NCBI GenBank assembly: GCA_029976805.1
Contig: JAPOLY010000010.1
Location: forward strand, 1-49,245
Reading direction: 5' to 3'
From: a bacterium
Lineage (GTDB): Bacteria; Planctomycetota; UBA8108; UBA1146
DNA length: 49,245 nt
Numbering within the stretch: position 1 is the stretch's first letter; every line of letters begins with the position of its first letter. A model generated the notes under the pieces. The model was not told the origin of the DNA. It did no database searches and saw only the letters and a list, made by a program, of their open reading frames with translations. The translations under genes and the position numbers were made by a program. Below, piece after piece: positions 23,599 through 34,688 of the stretch.

Positions 23599-26073
23599 CT
23601 AGGGGCAGGCCGGGAAGCTGATGCAGTCGAGTGCATCTGCAGTGGGGTCACCACCACAGCTGTTTGGTGCAGGAGGCGGGCTTCCATTGCTGAACAGGAA
23701 CGCCAGCAGGTATACCCCGTCAGCCACGTTGGCGGCACCATCGTCATTGGTATCGACAGAATCGACACAGCTGACGGCTGCTCCATTGAAGAGGTAGTTC
23801 AACCCGGTAACAGCGTCAGCAATGTTGATGTTGCCATCTCCATTGATGTCGGCACGGACGAACACCGGTCCACCGGCGGTCAAGGTGACCATTCCGTTAT
23901 TGAAGGTGGGCGGCATCGGTGTGCTGTTGACGACGATCAGGTTGTCCACGGGAAGAGATCCACTGGTGACACCGTTTTGGAAAGTTACTGCCGTCATGAC
24001 GGGAGCGGTGGATCCGGCGAAGGATCCGGCGACGGTGTCGAAGTTGACCTCTGCGAGCGGTGAATCACTCTGAAGTGACATTGAGTTGGTTCCCAGGAAG
24101 CTGACAACGCAACCGACGGTCACCGATCCGATTCCCAGTTGGCCGTCGAAGAAATCAACCGGAGTACCGATCACGCCATCGCTGATGGACGATCCTGCCA
24201 GAAGGTTGGAGTCAAAAGTCAGCGCGAGAGAGTACCCGGAAACCGAGTTGGGATAACCCGTGTTACCGGCGGACTCGATACCGCTGATGACCATGCTGGC
24301 AGTTCCGATTCCGGAACCGGTTTCGTAGGTGCCGGAAGCGTCATTCGCAGTCACTGTGAATCCCAGAGGGGGAGGTGCCAGAACGGTGACGGTGCACTCG
24401 TTGATACCGGCGGAAACTCCTGAAACCGTTCCCTCGACGGTGTAGGTGTGCTCGCCAAGGCTGACTCCCGCGTCGGTGGTCATCATCATGCCACCGTTGA
24501 GGACTGCAATCTCAGTACCGTCGCGAGTGACTCGAATCGAGTCGTACATCATCCCGTTGGTCCATGTCAGTGCGACATCCTGGAAATCAGGATCGGATTG
24601 GACACAAGAGAGGTTGCTCTGCGGCATCGGAGAAATGGTGCTCTCACACGGAACCGCAGCAGTGTTGACGCTTCCCTGAACACCCTGAACGGTGTAGGTC
24701 GTGGTTCCAAAGACAGAGTTGTCCGTGAAGCTGGTTTCGGTGCCACCGATCGTGGCAACGAAGACGCCATCGCGGTAGACGCTGATGCTGTCGTAGGTGT
24801 CACCGTTGCTCCAGTTGAGGTTGACCACCGGGTTGACCATGCTGCCTGAGTTACAGGTCAGGTTCTGAACCGAGGGAATGAAGTTTCCGGAAGGCGCAGC
24901 AGCGTTGAAGTCCATGGAGTTGGGGTCACCCACGTTGCCTGGCTTGAAGAGTCCCAGAGACAAGGTGTTGTCAGCGGGAGGCGCATCACAGGTGAAGTGG
25001 AAGTTGAAGAGCATCGACCAGCGAATTGCATTGGCATTCGGGTCAGTGACAAAACTATCTGTGCTCCAGGTGATACCGACTCCACTTTGAGTGTTGACGT
25101 CCCAGTCCACCTGAGAGTAAGGCTCCTGGCTGTGCCAGGGGATGTCCTTGAAGCCGACATTGGTCAGTGTTGCTCCGGCAGGGACGGGCACGAAGAAGCT
25201 GTTGGCGGAACGATCGGAGTACATGTTGTAAACGGCGTACTCGTAGTTCCACGTGCCATTGCCGTTGTCGATCACGTCGTAGCCGACGATGAACAGACCC
25301 TCATTGGGGACCTGAAGATCGACGAGGGTGACCGACGGCTGGTAATCCTGCCAAGCCTGAATCGGCGGCGACATCATTTCAGTCGGACCGGAGAAGTTGA
25401 GGCTTCTGTTACCCGTCTGAGAAACGGTGATAGGGCGGTAGGAAGCGTTGTTCGCCTGGTTACCAGCCAGAGAGTCGTCCAGTGCGACGTATTGTCCGCT
25501 GACGAAGTACTGTGCCCCCGGGAAGAGGTTCGCGGTCAGGTCATCGACATGAACCTGAAGCCTTCTGCAGATGTTGCCCTCACTCGGGGGGCAGTTGGGT
25601 GCAGAGTAGGGGAACGGGAAGAACCCGGTGAAAGCGTTCACCTGAGAACGGGGACCCAGATTGCTCTGCGAACCATTCAGGCTTGCAGAGTAAGGATCTG
25701 AGCAACCGGGAGTCAGGTTATCCAGGCAGCCACCTCCGCCACCGCAACCGGTGCAAAGACCAGTAATCTGCAGAGCACAGAATCCGTGCTTGAGCCAGGA
25801 AGAACCGATTTGGGAGAAACGCCCGTTGTGAAGGCGGAACATATCCTGGGCGATGACTGGATGGCGGTTGTTGTTGGCGATCCAGTCGAGGTTGGCATCC
25901 CCGATATTGCAGGAAGTGGTCGCCACCGAGTAGGCGTAAATGTTCGTGCCTGAGTTGGTGCCGTATGCGTTGGTCGCCGGCAATGAACCGACGATCACGT
26001 CAGGATTCTGTGCCGTAAGCACTCCCGTGGTGAGACAAAGAATCGCCACCAGTAGACAAGTATAAAACTTCAA
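23599..26073 (-). CDS. Secreted multidomain protein with cohesin-like and dockerin-like modules
   Basis: This is an 824-aa exported protein. A signal peptide (residues 1-21, MKFYTCLLVAILCLTTGVLTA) precedes a large N-terminal region of a type I associate with planctomycete secreted proteins (SWLKHGFCALQITG, GCSDPYSASLNGSQS, YEYAVYNMYSDRSANSF). Two fibronectin III-like units follow (about 400-480 and 486-565), each with a YDSIxVxRDG core. A cohesin-like beta domain spans about 570-735. At the C-terminus are two dockerin-like Ca-binding repeats (DINGDGNINIADAV near 738 and DTNDDGAANVADGV near 775) with a CGGDPTADALDC end. Several cysteines and N-x-S/T sites are consistent with export. Function is unknown; surface attachment or assembly is an inference. 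The start is TTG with AGGA 7 nt upstream; no in-frame ATG is nearby. Confidence 0.88.
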   Translation of the reverse strand: MKFYTCLLVAILCLTTGVLTAQNPDVIVGSLPATNAYGTNSGTNIYAYSVATTSCNIGDANLDWIANNNRHPVIAQDMFRLHNGRFSQIGSSWLKHGFCALQITGLCTGCGGGGGCLDNLTPGCSDPYSASLNGSQSNLGPRSQVNAFTGFFPFPYSAPNCPPSEGNICRRLQVHVDDLTANLFPGAQYFVSGQYVALDDSLAGNQANNASYRPITVSQTGNRSLNFSGPTEMMSPPIQAWQDYQPSVTLVDLQVPNEGLFIVGYDVIDNGNGTWNYEYAVYNMYSDRSANSFFVPVPAGATLTNVGFKDIPWHSQEPYSQVDWDVNTQSGVGITWSTDSFVTDPNANAIRWSMLFNFHFTCDAPPADNTLSLGLFKPGNVGDPNSMDFNAAAPSGNFIPSVQNLTCNSGSMVNPVVNLNWSNGDTYDSISVYRDGVFVATIGGTETSFTDNSVFGTTTYTVQGVQGSVNTAAVPCESTISPMPQSNLSCVQSDPDFQDVALTWTNGMMYDSIRVTRDGTEIAVLNGGMMMTTDAGVSLGEHTYTVEGTVSGVSAGINECTVTVLAPPPLGFTVTANDASGTYETGSGIGTASMVISGIESAGNTGYPNSVSGYSLALTFDSNLLAGSSISDGVIGTPVDFFDGQLGIGSVTVGCVVSFLGTNSMSLQSDSPLAEVNFDTVAGSFAGSTAPVMTAVTFQNGVTSGSLPVDNLIVVNSTPMPPTFNNGMVTLTAGGPVFVRADINGDGNINIADAVTGLNYLFNGAAVSCVDSVDTNDDGAANVADGVYLLAFLFSNGSPPPAPNSCGGDPTADALDCISFPACP

Positions 26074-26460
26074 AACATGTTCCTTCCCTGGAACCTGTAT
26101 GGGCTCTCCCGTGATGAATGCTGATCGATGCGGAGTCGAATCAGATGTTTAAAAGACACTCGGGCTATTCAAAAACGTGCGAAAAAAGATCGTCCGCAAC
26201 ACCTGCTCAACAACCGGGTTTCGTGCTTCAAGCCGATTGAATAGAAGGTATGGGGAAACTATCTCCCTATTCGGACTATTCTCTCATGTCCGTCCCCTCT
26301 ATTGAAGTGCCCAAGACAATGATTTGTAAAGAGTGCTTTTTCTTGCCCCGGGCCGCAAACCCTCCTTAGATGAGATCGGGCAAGCAAGACAGGAATCCCG
26401 GCCAACGAGGTCTGGAAATTGTGCCCTCAAAAACGTTTCCTGTGGGATTTGGAGGGTTTT
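26074..26460. other. Divergent intergenic region between the secreted protein and ctaA
   Basis: This 387-nt gap has no recognisable gene. It carries the ctaA promoter candidate (26302-26330) and must hold the promoter of the secreted-protein gene on the other strand, which I could not place. A GAATAG/CTATTC arm pair near 26237-26274 could form a loose hairpin. Confidence 0.5.
26302..26330 (+). promoter_or_regulatory. sigma70-type promoter candidate for ctaA
   Basis: TTGAAG (26302-26307, four of six consensus bases), a 17-bp spacer and TGTAAA (26325-26330, four of six) lie about 130 nt before the ctaA start codon. Spacing matches the two stronger promoters in the window. Confidence 0.4.
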
Positions 26461-27831
26461 ATGGGGATTGCCGCCGACCCTGGATTGTCGCCCAAAGAGT
26501 CCATGGGGGTCTTTGGGAGTTCTTTTCCCGTGGGAGTTCTGGTCGCAGTGGCCATGTGGACATCGGGATATATTGCCAGATTACCTTTCGTCGACGCTCA
26601 TCCTGCTCTCCTCTTTGTGGTTTTGGCGGTTCTGGTGCTTCTTGGGGGGCGATTCGCGGCTCTCGCCCATCCCCGACGCTGGTCGGCTGCGCTGACCGCT
26701 ACCGGCACTGCTGCCACCTTTGATTTGCTGGTTCTCGGCTCCTATCTGGCCGAGGACTTTGCAGATACGGGGCATGCCATCCTCGCAGTCTCGGGATTTT
26801 TCGGGACGATGATGCTTCTGGGGTTGCTGGGGGCTGCGACCGTTTCTCCGGTCAAGCAATCCTGGAGTCAGGAGAAGGGCCAGCATGGAATGTGCCTTTC
26901 GACCTTCATCGCGACCCTGGTCATGATTGCCATCGGCGGGTTGGTCACCAGCGAGGAAGCGGGAATGGCCGTCCCTGATTGGCCGGCCTCCTTTGGCGAA
27001 AACATGTTTCTGCTACCGCTTTCTCGCATGACAGGCGGGATTTACTACGAACATGCCCATCGCTTGTATGGAACCCTCGTGGGGCTGGTCACTCTTTCAA
27101 CCATGGTCTACCTGTTTCGTCAGGGGGCGGGCCGGGGATTGCGCTGGGGAGCGGCTCTGGCTTCGATTCAGGTCATCTTTCAGGGGATTCTCGGTGGAAT
27201 CCGGGTGACGGAAGTCAACTCTGTCACAGAAGTGGGCGGTCAGGTTGTCGACTGGCAGGAATCGACCTGGAGTTTGGCTCTGAGAGTGATCCATGGTGTC
27301 GATGGTCAACTGTTCCTCGCTTTGACGGCCGTTCTTTTGTTGCTGAGTTCAGCGAGTTGGAACCGCCCGGCAGCGGGGGAGGTTCCGAAAGCGGATCGTT
27401 ACTGGACGCTCGCCATGGCCCTCGGCCTGCTGTGCCAGCTGATTCTGGGCGCTCTTTCCCGACATGTTTCCCGGGACTGGATGATTCCCCACATCGTCGG
27501 GGCCTTTCTGGTACTGGGGCTCATCATGGTGGTCGGTGCCCGCTGTACGATGCCGAAGATGCCCGCTTCCAGAGCACGCACAGGACTTGTATTGGGTGTT
27601 TTGGCGACGATTCAGGTCACTCTGGGCTTCTATGCCCTCGCTGTGACGGGGGCCGAGGTTCGAACCGCTTCCAGCGGCGTACATGAGACCCTCGTGGCCA
27701 CCTTTCATCAGAGCCTTGGAGCACTGATTCTGAGTGTGGCCGCGGTCCTTCTGTGCTGGACATTCCGGGATGGATATTCCGGTGAATTCGGGCATTCTGG
27801 GGCCGATTCTCCCAAAGAAAAAACTTTATGA
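26461..27831 (+). CDS. ctaA: Heme A synthase (CtaA/Cox15) with N-terminal membrane extension
   Basis: The 456-aa product is longer than the usual 300-350. Residues about 150-450 form the CtaA core with eight membrane segments. The heme or active-site His candidates are in YYEHAHRLYG, RVIHGVDGQ, MIPHIVGAFLV and VATFHQSLGAL, and the loop IAIGGLVTSEEAGMAVPDWP and FQGILGGIRVTE are typical. Residues about 15-145 add four more membrane segments that I cannot assign to a family. CtaA oxidises heme O to heme A for aa3-type oxidases, which fits the caa3 genes downstream. The ATG at 26461 has a GGAGG site 5 nt upstream. An in-frame upstream TTG at 26419 has none. Confidence 0.9.
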   Translation: MGIAADPGLSPKESMGVFGSSFPVGVLVAVAMWTSGYIARLPFVDAHPALLFVVLAVLVLLGGRFAALAHPRRWSAALTATGTAATFDLLVLGSYLAEDFADTGHAILAVSGFFGTMMLLGLLGAATVSPVKQSWSQEKGQHGMCLSTFIATLVMIAIGGLVTSEEAGMAVPDWPASFGENMFLLPLSRMTGGIYYEHAHRLYGTLVGLVTLSTMVYLFRQGAGRGLRWGAALASIQVIFQGILGGIRVTEVNSVTEVGGQVVDWQESTWSLALRVIHGVDGQLFLALTAVLLLLSSASWNRPAAGEVPKADRYWTLAMALGLLCQLILGALSRHVSRDWMIPHIVGAFLVLGLIMVVGARCTMPKMPASRARTGLVLGVLATIQVTLGFYALAVTGAEVRTASSGVHETLVATFHQSLGALILSVAAVLLCWTFRDGYSGEFGHSGADSPKEKTL

Positions 27832-27989
27832 AACTGGGCGGGATCGTTTGCCTGTATTCCTCTTGTTGCTAGCCTAAACAAAGCATGCGACGGCGTATCA
27901 GCACTCCCGTATGCACGGGGGCAATTTGGGAAATGGTTTTTCCATTGTTGGGTCTGATACCGGGAACCTGATCGTCGCAATTTGCAAAC

Positions 27990-28021
27990 CGGGGGATGTC
28001 GGAAATGGCGTCCGATCCCCG
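27990..28021 (+). other. Imperfect hairpin just before the actA ribosome site
   Basis: CGGGGGATGTCGGA pairs imperfectly (2-nt bulge and a mismatch) with TCCGATCCCCG across an AATGGCG loop. It ends about 6 nt before the AGGAGG of actA. It could influence translation or mRNA stability of the respiratory operon. The rest of the 207-nt ctaA-actA gap holds no gene. Confidence 0.3.
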
Positions 28022-28038
28022 AACTTAGGAGGCAAAGC

Positions 28039-28740
28039 GTGACTTCGACGCGAACCCCCATCTTCCCTCCATGGGTGGATACTCTTATCAAGCTGCTGGG
28101 TGCAGGCGCGGCGGTCTCGGGACTCTATGTGGTCCTTATGATTAACTTCGGTGCTTCACCCAAAACCATCAACGCCGGCTACATGCCCGAGCAACCCGTT
28201 CCCTACAGTCATGCACTTCACGTGGGTGAGTTGGGAATGGATTGCAGGTATTGCCATAACACGGTTGAGGAGGCCGGCTTCGCAGCAGTTCCTCCCACTG
28301 AGACCTGCATGAACTGCCACCAGAATGTTGCTCCCGACAGCAACAAGCTGACTCCCATTCGTGAATCATACGAAACCGGTTTGCCTGTTGAGTGGGTAAA
28401 GATTCACGACCTCCCGGATCACGTTTATTTCAATCACAGTGCCCATGTCACTCGCGGCGTTTCCTGCGTTGAGTGCCACGGCCGGGTGGATCGAATGGTG
28501 GAGGTTTGGCAGCACGCTCCCTTGAGTATGGGTTGGTGTCTCGACTGTCACCGCGACCCTGCACCGCATGTTCGTCCGGTCGACAAGGTCACCGATCTTG
28601 AGTGGGGGCTGGACCGGACCCCAGAGGAGAAACGTGCAGAAGGAATCGAACTCTTGAAGGGCCTGGGGTTGTACGACGCGGAAGGAAATCCGACCGTGCG
28701 CATGACTCTCCTGACGAATTGTTCCACATGTCATCGATAA
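28039..28740 (+). CDS. actA: Alternative complex III subunit ActA, pentaheme cytochrome c
   Basis: The 233-aa product has one N-terminal membrane segment (about residues 12-38) and five CxxCH heme sites: CRYCH near 69, CMNCH near 90, CVECH, CLDCH and a C-terminal CSTCH. Five hemes is the number known for ActA. In alternative complex III (ACIII) it passes electrons from the ActB iron-sulfur clusters towards the mono-heme subunit and cytochrome c or the oxidase. The GTG at 28039 follows AGGAGG by 6-7 nt, the best ribosome site in the cluster. An in-frame upstream start at 27982 would run through the hairpin region and is rejected. It overlaps actB by 13 nt. Confidence 0.93.
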   Translation: MTSTRTPIFPPWVDTLIKLLGAGAAVSGLYVVLMINFGASPKTINAGYMPEQPVPYSHALHVGELGMDCRYCHNTVEEAGFAAVPPTETCMNCHQNVAPDSNKLTPIRESYETGLPVEWVKIHDLPDHVYFNHSAHVTRGVSCVECHGRVDRMVEVWQHAPLSMGWCLDCHRDPAPHVRPVDKVTDLEWGLDRTPEEKRAEGIELLKGLGLYDAEGNPTVRMTLLTNCSTCHR

Positions 28741-31700
28741 ATCAAAACATTCAAAACGGCTCGGGAAAGGCACTCTGGCGCAGTCTTGAGGACTACGCAG
28801 ATACCCCCGAATTCCAGGAGTTGGTTCACAAGGAATTTCCCAATCACGCTCCAGAGCTTTTTCACTCCACATCCCGTCGTCACTTCCTGAAAGTGATGGG
28901 GGCTTCCGTCGCCTTGGCGGGAGGCCTTGCCGGTTGTCGCTGGCCGAAGGAAACCATCCTTCCCCACACCAGTCGACCGGAGGGAAGAATTCCCGGAGTG
29001 CCGGTGACTTATGCTTCCTGCTGGGAGCAGCAGGAGGTTGCCGAAGGGGTTCTTGTGACCAGCTTTGATGGTCGTCCGATTCGTGTAGACGGAAATGGTG
29101 ACCATCCTTCTCACAGCGGTAGCGCCACTTCGCAAATGCAGGCGAGTGTCCTGAACCTTTACGATCCGGGGCGCAGTCACGCTCCGATGCGCAAGGTCAA
29201 CGGAGAAGATCAGGAGTCCGATTGGGCCGAGGCCACTGCAGCCTTGCAGGGCCTCAAGGGCGCGAGCAAGGTTTCAGTTCTTGCCGCTCCCAGCTCCAGT
29301 CTTCCTCTCGATGTAATGCGCAAGAAGTTCCAGCGGACCTTCAAGGAAGGTTCATGGCACGAGTGGGCGCCGCTGAATCGTGATTCAGAGCGTCTGGGTA
29401 CCGCCATGTGTTTCGGTGCACCTGCCAGACCGGTTGCCGATCTTTCCAAGGCGAGAGTCCTGATCTGCTTCGATGCCGATCCATTGATGAACCACCCGGC
29501 AAGCCTTCAACACAGTGCCGGTTGGGCCTCGATGAGACAGTCCGCCGATGACGACGAAGCGGCTTTCAGTCGTGTCTATTCCATCGAAAGTTCCTACTCA
29601 GTCACCGGCGGAGCGGCCGACGTGCATATCACTGCACGTTCCGCAGAGATCTCTCGCATGGTGGCGCAGTTGGCGAAGGCTCTGAACGTCAACACGGACT
29701 GGTTGCCGGCAGATGTTGCGGAAGTGGTCGCCAACTCCGGCGATCCGGATTCCAGAATCCAGCAAATGGTGGCAGACCTGAAGGCTTACCCGGGGCAGTC
29801 GCTCTTGATGGCCGGGGATCGTCAGGCTCCAGAAGTTCATGCTCTGGTTCATGCCATCAATGTGAATGCCATTGGCGCAGCGGGTTCCACCGTCTCCTAC
29901 GCAGAAGTTCACTATCCCTCCCGTCCTTCTCACATGGATGATCTGGAGGCCCTTGCAGCACGGATCCAGAGTGGGCAGGTCGAGCACCTGATCATTCTGG
30001 GCGCCAACCCCGTCTACGACGCTCCCGCCGTGGGAGGGCAAAGTTGGGGAGACCTGATCGGCAAGGTTGGTTCCACCGTTCACCTCGGTGATTACCGTGA
30101 CGAAACTGGCAAGGCCTGTGCGTGGCACCTGAATGCTTCCCATTACCTCGAGCAGTGGGGGGCGGCAAGAACGTGGGACGGCACGATCACTTTGGGGCAA
30201 CCCCTGATCGAACCGATCTTCTCGGGCCGCAGTCCGATTGAACTGTTGAGCATCCTTCTCGACGACTCGCCGAGACCTGGATACGACATTACTCGCGAAG
30301 CTCTCGAAGGGTTTGCTTCCAGTGATCTGGAAGATTCCTGGAGAGAGTGGCTTCACAACGGATTTATCGCCGGAACCTCCAACACTGTTGGCAAGGCACC
30401 GGCCGCTCTTCAGGGTGGCTGGGGTGCTGGCCCGAAGAGTGTCATGGAGGCGCTTGACACCTGGCCGGATACCGTTGACGAAGTCGTCTTCCTGCAAGAC
30501 CACTCCCTTTTCGACGGTCGTTATGCCAACAATGGTTGGCTGCAGGAACTTCCGGATCCGATGACCAAGGTGACCTGGGATAACTGTGCCATCATTTCAC
30601 CGGCGAAAGCAGTCAAGCTGGGAGTCAAAGACGGCGACATGTTGCTGCTCAAGGTCGAGGCACAAGAGCTGCAAATGCCTGCCTTCGTCCTTCCCGGACA
30701 AAATGAGGGCACCATCGCCGTCAGTCTGGGTTATGGACGCCTGCTCTCCGAAAGAGCCGCCGGAAGACTCTCGCGAAAGCCTGCGATCTACCAGATTGCG
30801 GATGGAGTTGGTTTTGATACCTATGGCCTGCGCAATGCGGGTGCGGTGCGCAACGGTTACGCCCCTGGCAACGTGACCCGTGGTGAGGGTGAGTACGCAC
30901 TGGCGACGACTCAGGACCACAATCCGATTCGCCCTGAAGCTTTCATGGGCGACCTTCAAAGGGTTGCCGAAAAGCGTCGTGTGGGTGAGTTTGCCCGGAC
31001 TGTCGATGTCGACTTTACCCCGGATGCAAAAATGGTCGGCAAGGCGGTCAAGGACGCAGGCCCGCACCATCCTCCTTTGGAAAGTCTCTTTGGCGATCAT
31101 GAATACAAATCGCACAAATGGGCGATGTCCATCGACCTCAACGTTTGCACCGGTTGCAGCGCATGCGTGATTGCCTGTCAGTCGGAGAACAACATTGCGG
31201 TGGTCGGTAAAGAAGAAGTGGCGACCGGCCGTGAAATGCACTGGATGCGAATCGATCGTTACTTCAGGGGTGAAGACGTCGAGAATCCAGAGATGGTTCA
31301 TCAGCCGATGACCTGCAACCAGTGTGAAAATGCCCCTTGTGAACAGGTGTGCCCGGTGGCGGCAACGGTTCACAACGAAGAGGGCCTCAACGATATGGTC
31401 TACAACCGTTGCATCGGTACTCGCTACTGCAGCAACAACTGCCCATACAAGGTCAGACGTTTCAACTACTACAACAACGCCGCAGAACCCAGCAAAACAG
31501 AGCAGATGGGGTACAACCCGAATGTCACTGTTCGCGCCCGTGGTGTCATGGAGAAGTGCACCTACTGTGTGCAGCGAATCAACAAAGCAAAGATCGAGGC
31601 GCACAACGAGCGTCGGGATCTGCGCGACGGTGATATCGTTCCGGCTTGTGCACAGACCTGTCCGACCAGTGCGATCACTTTCGGAGACCTCTCTGATCCG

Positions 31701-31826
31701 GACAGCCGTGTCACCGAAACGCAAAAATCGAAGCGTTCTTACAAGATGCTGGCGGAGCTGAATGTCCGACCGCGGACCAGTTACCTGGCACAGTTGAAGA
31801 ACCCCGTTGACAAGCAGGAGGGCTGA
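28728..31826 (+). CDS. actB: Alternative complex III subunit ActB, molybdopterin-like and iron-sulfur
   Basis: The 1032-aa product joins a molybdopterin-oxidoreductase-like domain (about residues 60-740) to a C-terminal ferredoxin-type domain (about 780-1015). A twin-arginine type signal (SRRHFLKVMGASVALAGG) starts near 47, so it is exported folded. The C-terminal part has four Cys clusters: CTGCSACVIACQ, CNQCENAPCEQVCP, CIGTRYCSNNCPYK and CTYCVQRI with CAQTCP. ActB in known ACIII carries iron-sulfur clusters but no molybdenum. It transfers electrons from quinol oxidation at ActC to ActA. The start ATG lies inside actA without its own ribosome site, which suggests translational coupling. Confidence 0.94.
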   Translation: MSSINQNIQNGSGKALWRSLEDYADTPEFQELVHKEFPNHAPELFHSTSRRHFLKVMGASVALAGGLAGCRWPKETILPHTSRPEGRIPGVPVTYASCWEQQEVAEGVLVTSFDGRPIRVDGNGDHPSHSGSATSQMQASVLNLYDPGRSHAPMRKVNGEDQESDWAEATAALQGLKGASKVSVLAAPSSSLPLDVMRKKFQRTFKEGSWHEWAPLNRDSERLGTAMCFGAPARPVADLSKARVLICFDADPLMNHPASLQHSAGWASMRQSADDDEAAFSRVYSIESSYSVTGGAADVHITARSAEISRMVAQLAKALNVNTDWLPADVAEVVANSGDPDSRIQQMVADLKAYPGQSLLMAGDRQAPEVHALVHAINVNAIGAAGSTVSYAEVHYPSRPSHMDDLEALAARIQSGQVEHLIILGANPVYDAPAVGGQSWGDLIGKVGSTVHLGDYRDETGKACAWHLNASHYLEQWGAARTWDGTITLGQPLIEPIFSGRSPIELLSILLDDSPRPGYDITREALEGFASSDLEDSWREWLHNGFIAGTSNTVGKAPAALQGGWGAGPKSVMEALDTWPDTVDEVVFLQDHSLFDGRYANNGWLQELPDPMTKVTWDNCAIISPAKAVKLGVKDGDMLLLKVEAQELQMPAFVLPGQNEGTIAVSLGYGRLLSERAAGRLSRKPAIYQIADGVGFDTYGLRNAGAVRNGYAPGNVTRGEGEYALATTQDHNPIRPEAFMGDLQRVAEKRRVGEFARTVDVDFTPDAKMVGKAVKDAGPHHPPLESLFGDHEYKSHKWAMSIDLNVCTGCSACVIACQSENNIAVVGKEEVATGREMHWMRIDRYFRGEDVENPEMVHQPMTCNQCENAPCEQVCPVAATVHNEEGLNDMVYNRCIGTRYCSNNCPYKVRRFNYYNNAAEPSKTEQMGYNPNVTVRARGVMEKCTYCVQRINKAKIEAHNERRDLRDGDIVPACAQTCPTSAITFGDLSDPDSRVTETQKSKRSYKMLAELNVRPRTSYLAQLKNPVDKQEG

Positions 31827-31829
31827 TCG

Positions 31830-33326
<1,497 letters not shown>

Positions 33327-33335
33327 GAGGCGATG

Positions 33336-33926
33336 ATGAGTGATTCAAACCACACCGAATCGGAATTCGAGACCATCACCGCTGAGGGATCTGAGAACCC
33401 TCAACCGGTTTTGATTCTTGCTGAATTCGAGACTGCAGACGAGTTGATGTCTGCTGCTGAAAAGGTGCGCGACGAAGGCTTCAAGCGCTGGGATTGTCAC
33501 ACTCCCTATCCGGTTCACGGACTGGACGGTGCCATGGGGATTCGACCGACGATTTTGCCCTGGCTGGTTCTGGGTGGAGGAATGACCGGATTTGTCGGTG
33601 GCCTCGTCATGCAGGGCTGGATGAACGGCGTCGATTACAAGTTCCTGATCAGCGGCAAACCCTTCTTCAGTATTCCGGCCAGTATTCCAGTGGCCTTTGA
33701 GTTGACGATTCTTCTGAGTGCCTTTGGCGCCTTCGGGGGCATGCTGGCTCTCAACGGATTGCCGAAGATGTTCAATCCACTTTTCAGAAGTGATCGATTC
33801 CGCCGAGCGACTGCCGACCGATTCTTCATCAGTATCGAGGCTCGTGATCGCCGTTTTGACGCACCTGCGAACGCCCGATTCCTCAGGGACATCGGTGCCA
33901 ACGCCATCGAAGTGATCGAGGAGTAG
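33336..33926 (+). CDS. actD: Alternative complex III subunit ActD (DUF3341)
   Basis: The 196-aa product has the DUF3341 layout: an N-terminal soluble part (about residues 20-65, [39 protein letters not shown]) and two membrane segments (about 70-90 and 120-145, separated by a loop containing [16 protein letters not shown]). A short C-terminal domain ends ERRFDAP-like with a terminal IEVIEE. ActD is a structural subunit on the cytoplasmic side. The second of two adjacent ATGs (33336) is better spaced from AGGAGG than the first (33333). Confidence 0.9.
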   Translation: MSDSNHTESEFETITAEGSENPQPVLILAEFETADELMSAAEKVRDEGFKRWDCHTPYPVHGLDGAMGIRPTILPWLVLGGGMTGFVGGLVMQGWMNGVDYKFLISGKPFFSIPASIPVAFELTILLSAFGAFGGMLALNGLPKMFNPLFRSDRFRRATADRFFISIEARDRRFDAPANARFLRDIGANAIEVIEE

Positions 33927-33930
33927 CCAA

Positions 33931-34683
33931 ATGACTCTTCCAAACAAAGACACTCAGGTACCGGGTTGGATCATTGGAGCGATCATTCTGATCAATATGT
34001 TCCTGTTGATTCCGCCGGTTCTCGTGGCGAAGGCACGTTTCAGTACCTCGCGCTCCCCACGGATCCATGTCTTCTACGACATGGACAACCAGCTGAAGTT
34101 CAAGGCCCAGTCCGCCAATGATCTTTTCCGCGATGGGCGCGCTGCTCGCTTGCCCGTTCCCGGAACGGTGGCGAGGGGCGAACTGAACAAGGATTCGCAT
34201 TACCACTGGGGGACGGTCGATGGCGAGTGGGCCAACAGTTTCCCTCCGCAGGTGGATGTGAATGCGGCACTCCTCGCAAGGGGTGAGGCCCGTTACGGAA
34301 TCTACTGTGCTCCCTGTCATGGGATCTCCGGTCATGGAGACGGCATGGTCGCGCGCAGGACAGCCGTTTCCGATTACGGAGCGTGGACAGTGACCGACCT
34401 TTCGTCAGAGAAAGGGCTGGCCCACCCGATTGGTGAGCTCTTCAACATCATTGGCTACGGCATCAACACTATGCCGGGCTACAAATCGCAGATCCCGGTG
34501 GAGGATCGTTGGGCCATCGTGGCTCATGTGAAGGCGATCCAGTTCAGCCAGTCGGTTGACGTTGCAGAAATTCCTGCGAATGAGCAGCAACGACTGGAAG
34601 CGATGGAGAAGCCTGCAGGCAGTGATGAATCCGGCTCCGATCCCCAACAGGGGGATGGAACCCAGCCCAGGCAGGGGAGGTGA
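33931..34683 (+). CDS. actE: Alternative complex III subunit ActE, mono-heme cytochrome c
   Basis: The 250-aa product has an N-terminal membrane anchor (about residues 12-32) and a cytochrome c domain in its second half. The heme site is GIYCAPCHGISGHGDG near 130 and a likely Met ligand lies in GINTMPGY. ActE is expected to accept electrons from ActA and pass them to the caa3 oxidase or a soluble cytochrome. The last 30 residues are a Ser/Gly/Gln-rich tail. The gene follows actD by 4 nt; its stop lies just before the actF start. Confidence 0.92.
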   Translation: MTLPNKDTQVPGWIIGAIILINMFLLIPPVLVAKARFSTSRSPRIHVFYDMDNQLKFKAQSANDLFRDGRAARLPVPGTVARGELNKDSHYHWGTVDGEWANSFPPQVDVNAALLARGEARYGIYCAPCHGISGHGDGMVARRTAVSDYGAWTVTDLSSEKGLAHPIGELFNIIGYGINTMPGYKSQIPVEDRWAIVAHVKAIQFSQSVDVAEIPANEQQRLEAMEKPAGSDESGSDPQQGDGTQPRQGR

Positions 34684-34688
34684 GCGAG

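Noticed and set aside
27906..27919. CCCGT-ATGC-ACGGG hairpin before actA
   Set aside because: A 5-bp stem is too small to support a role without conservation data.
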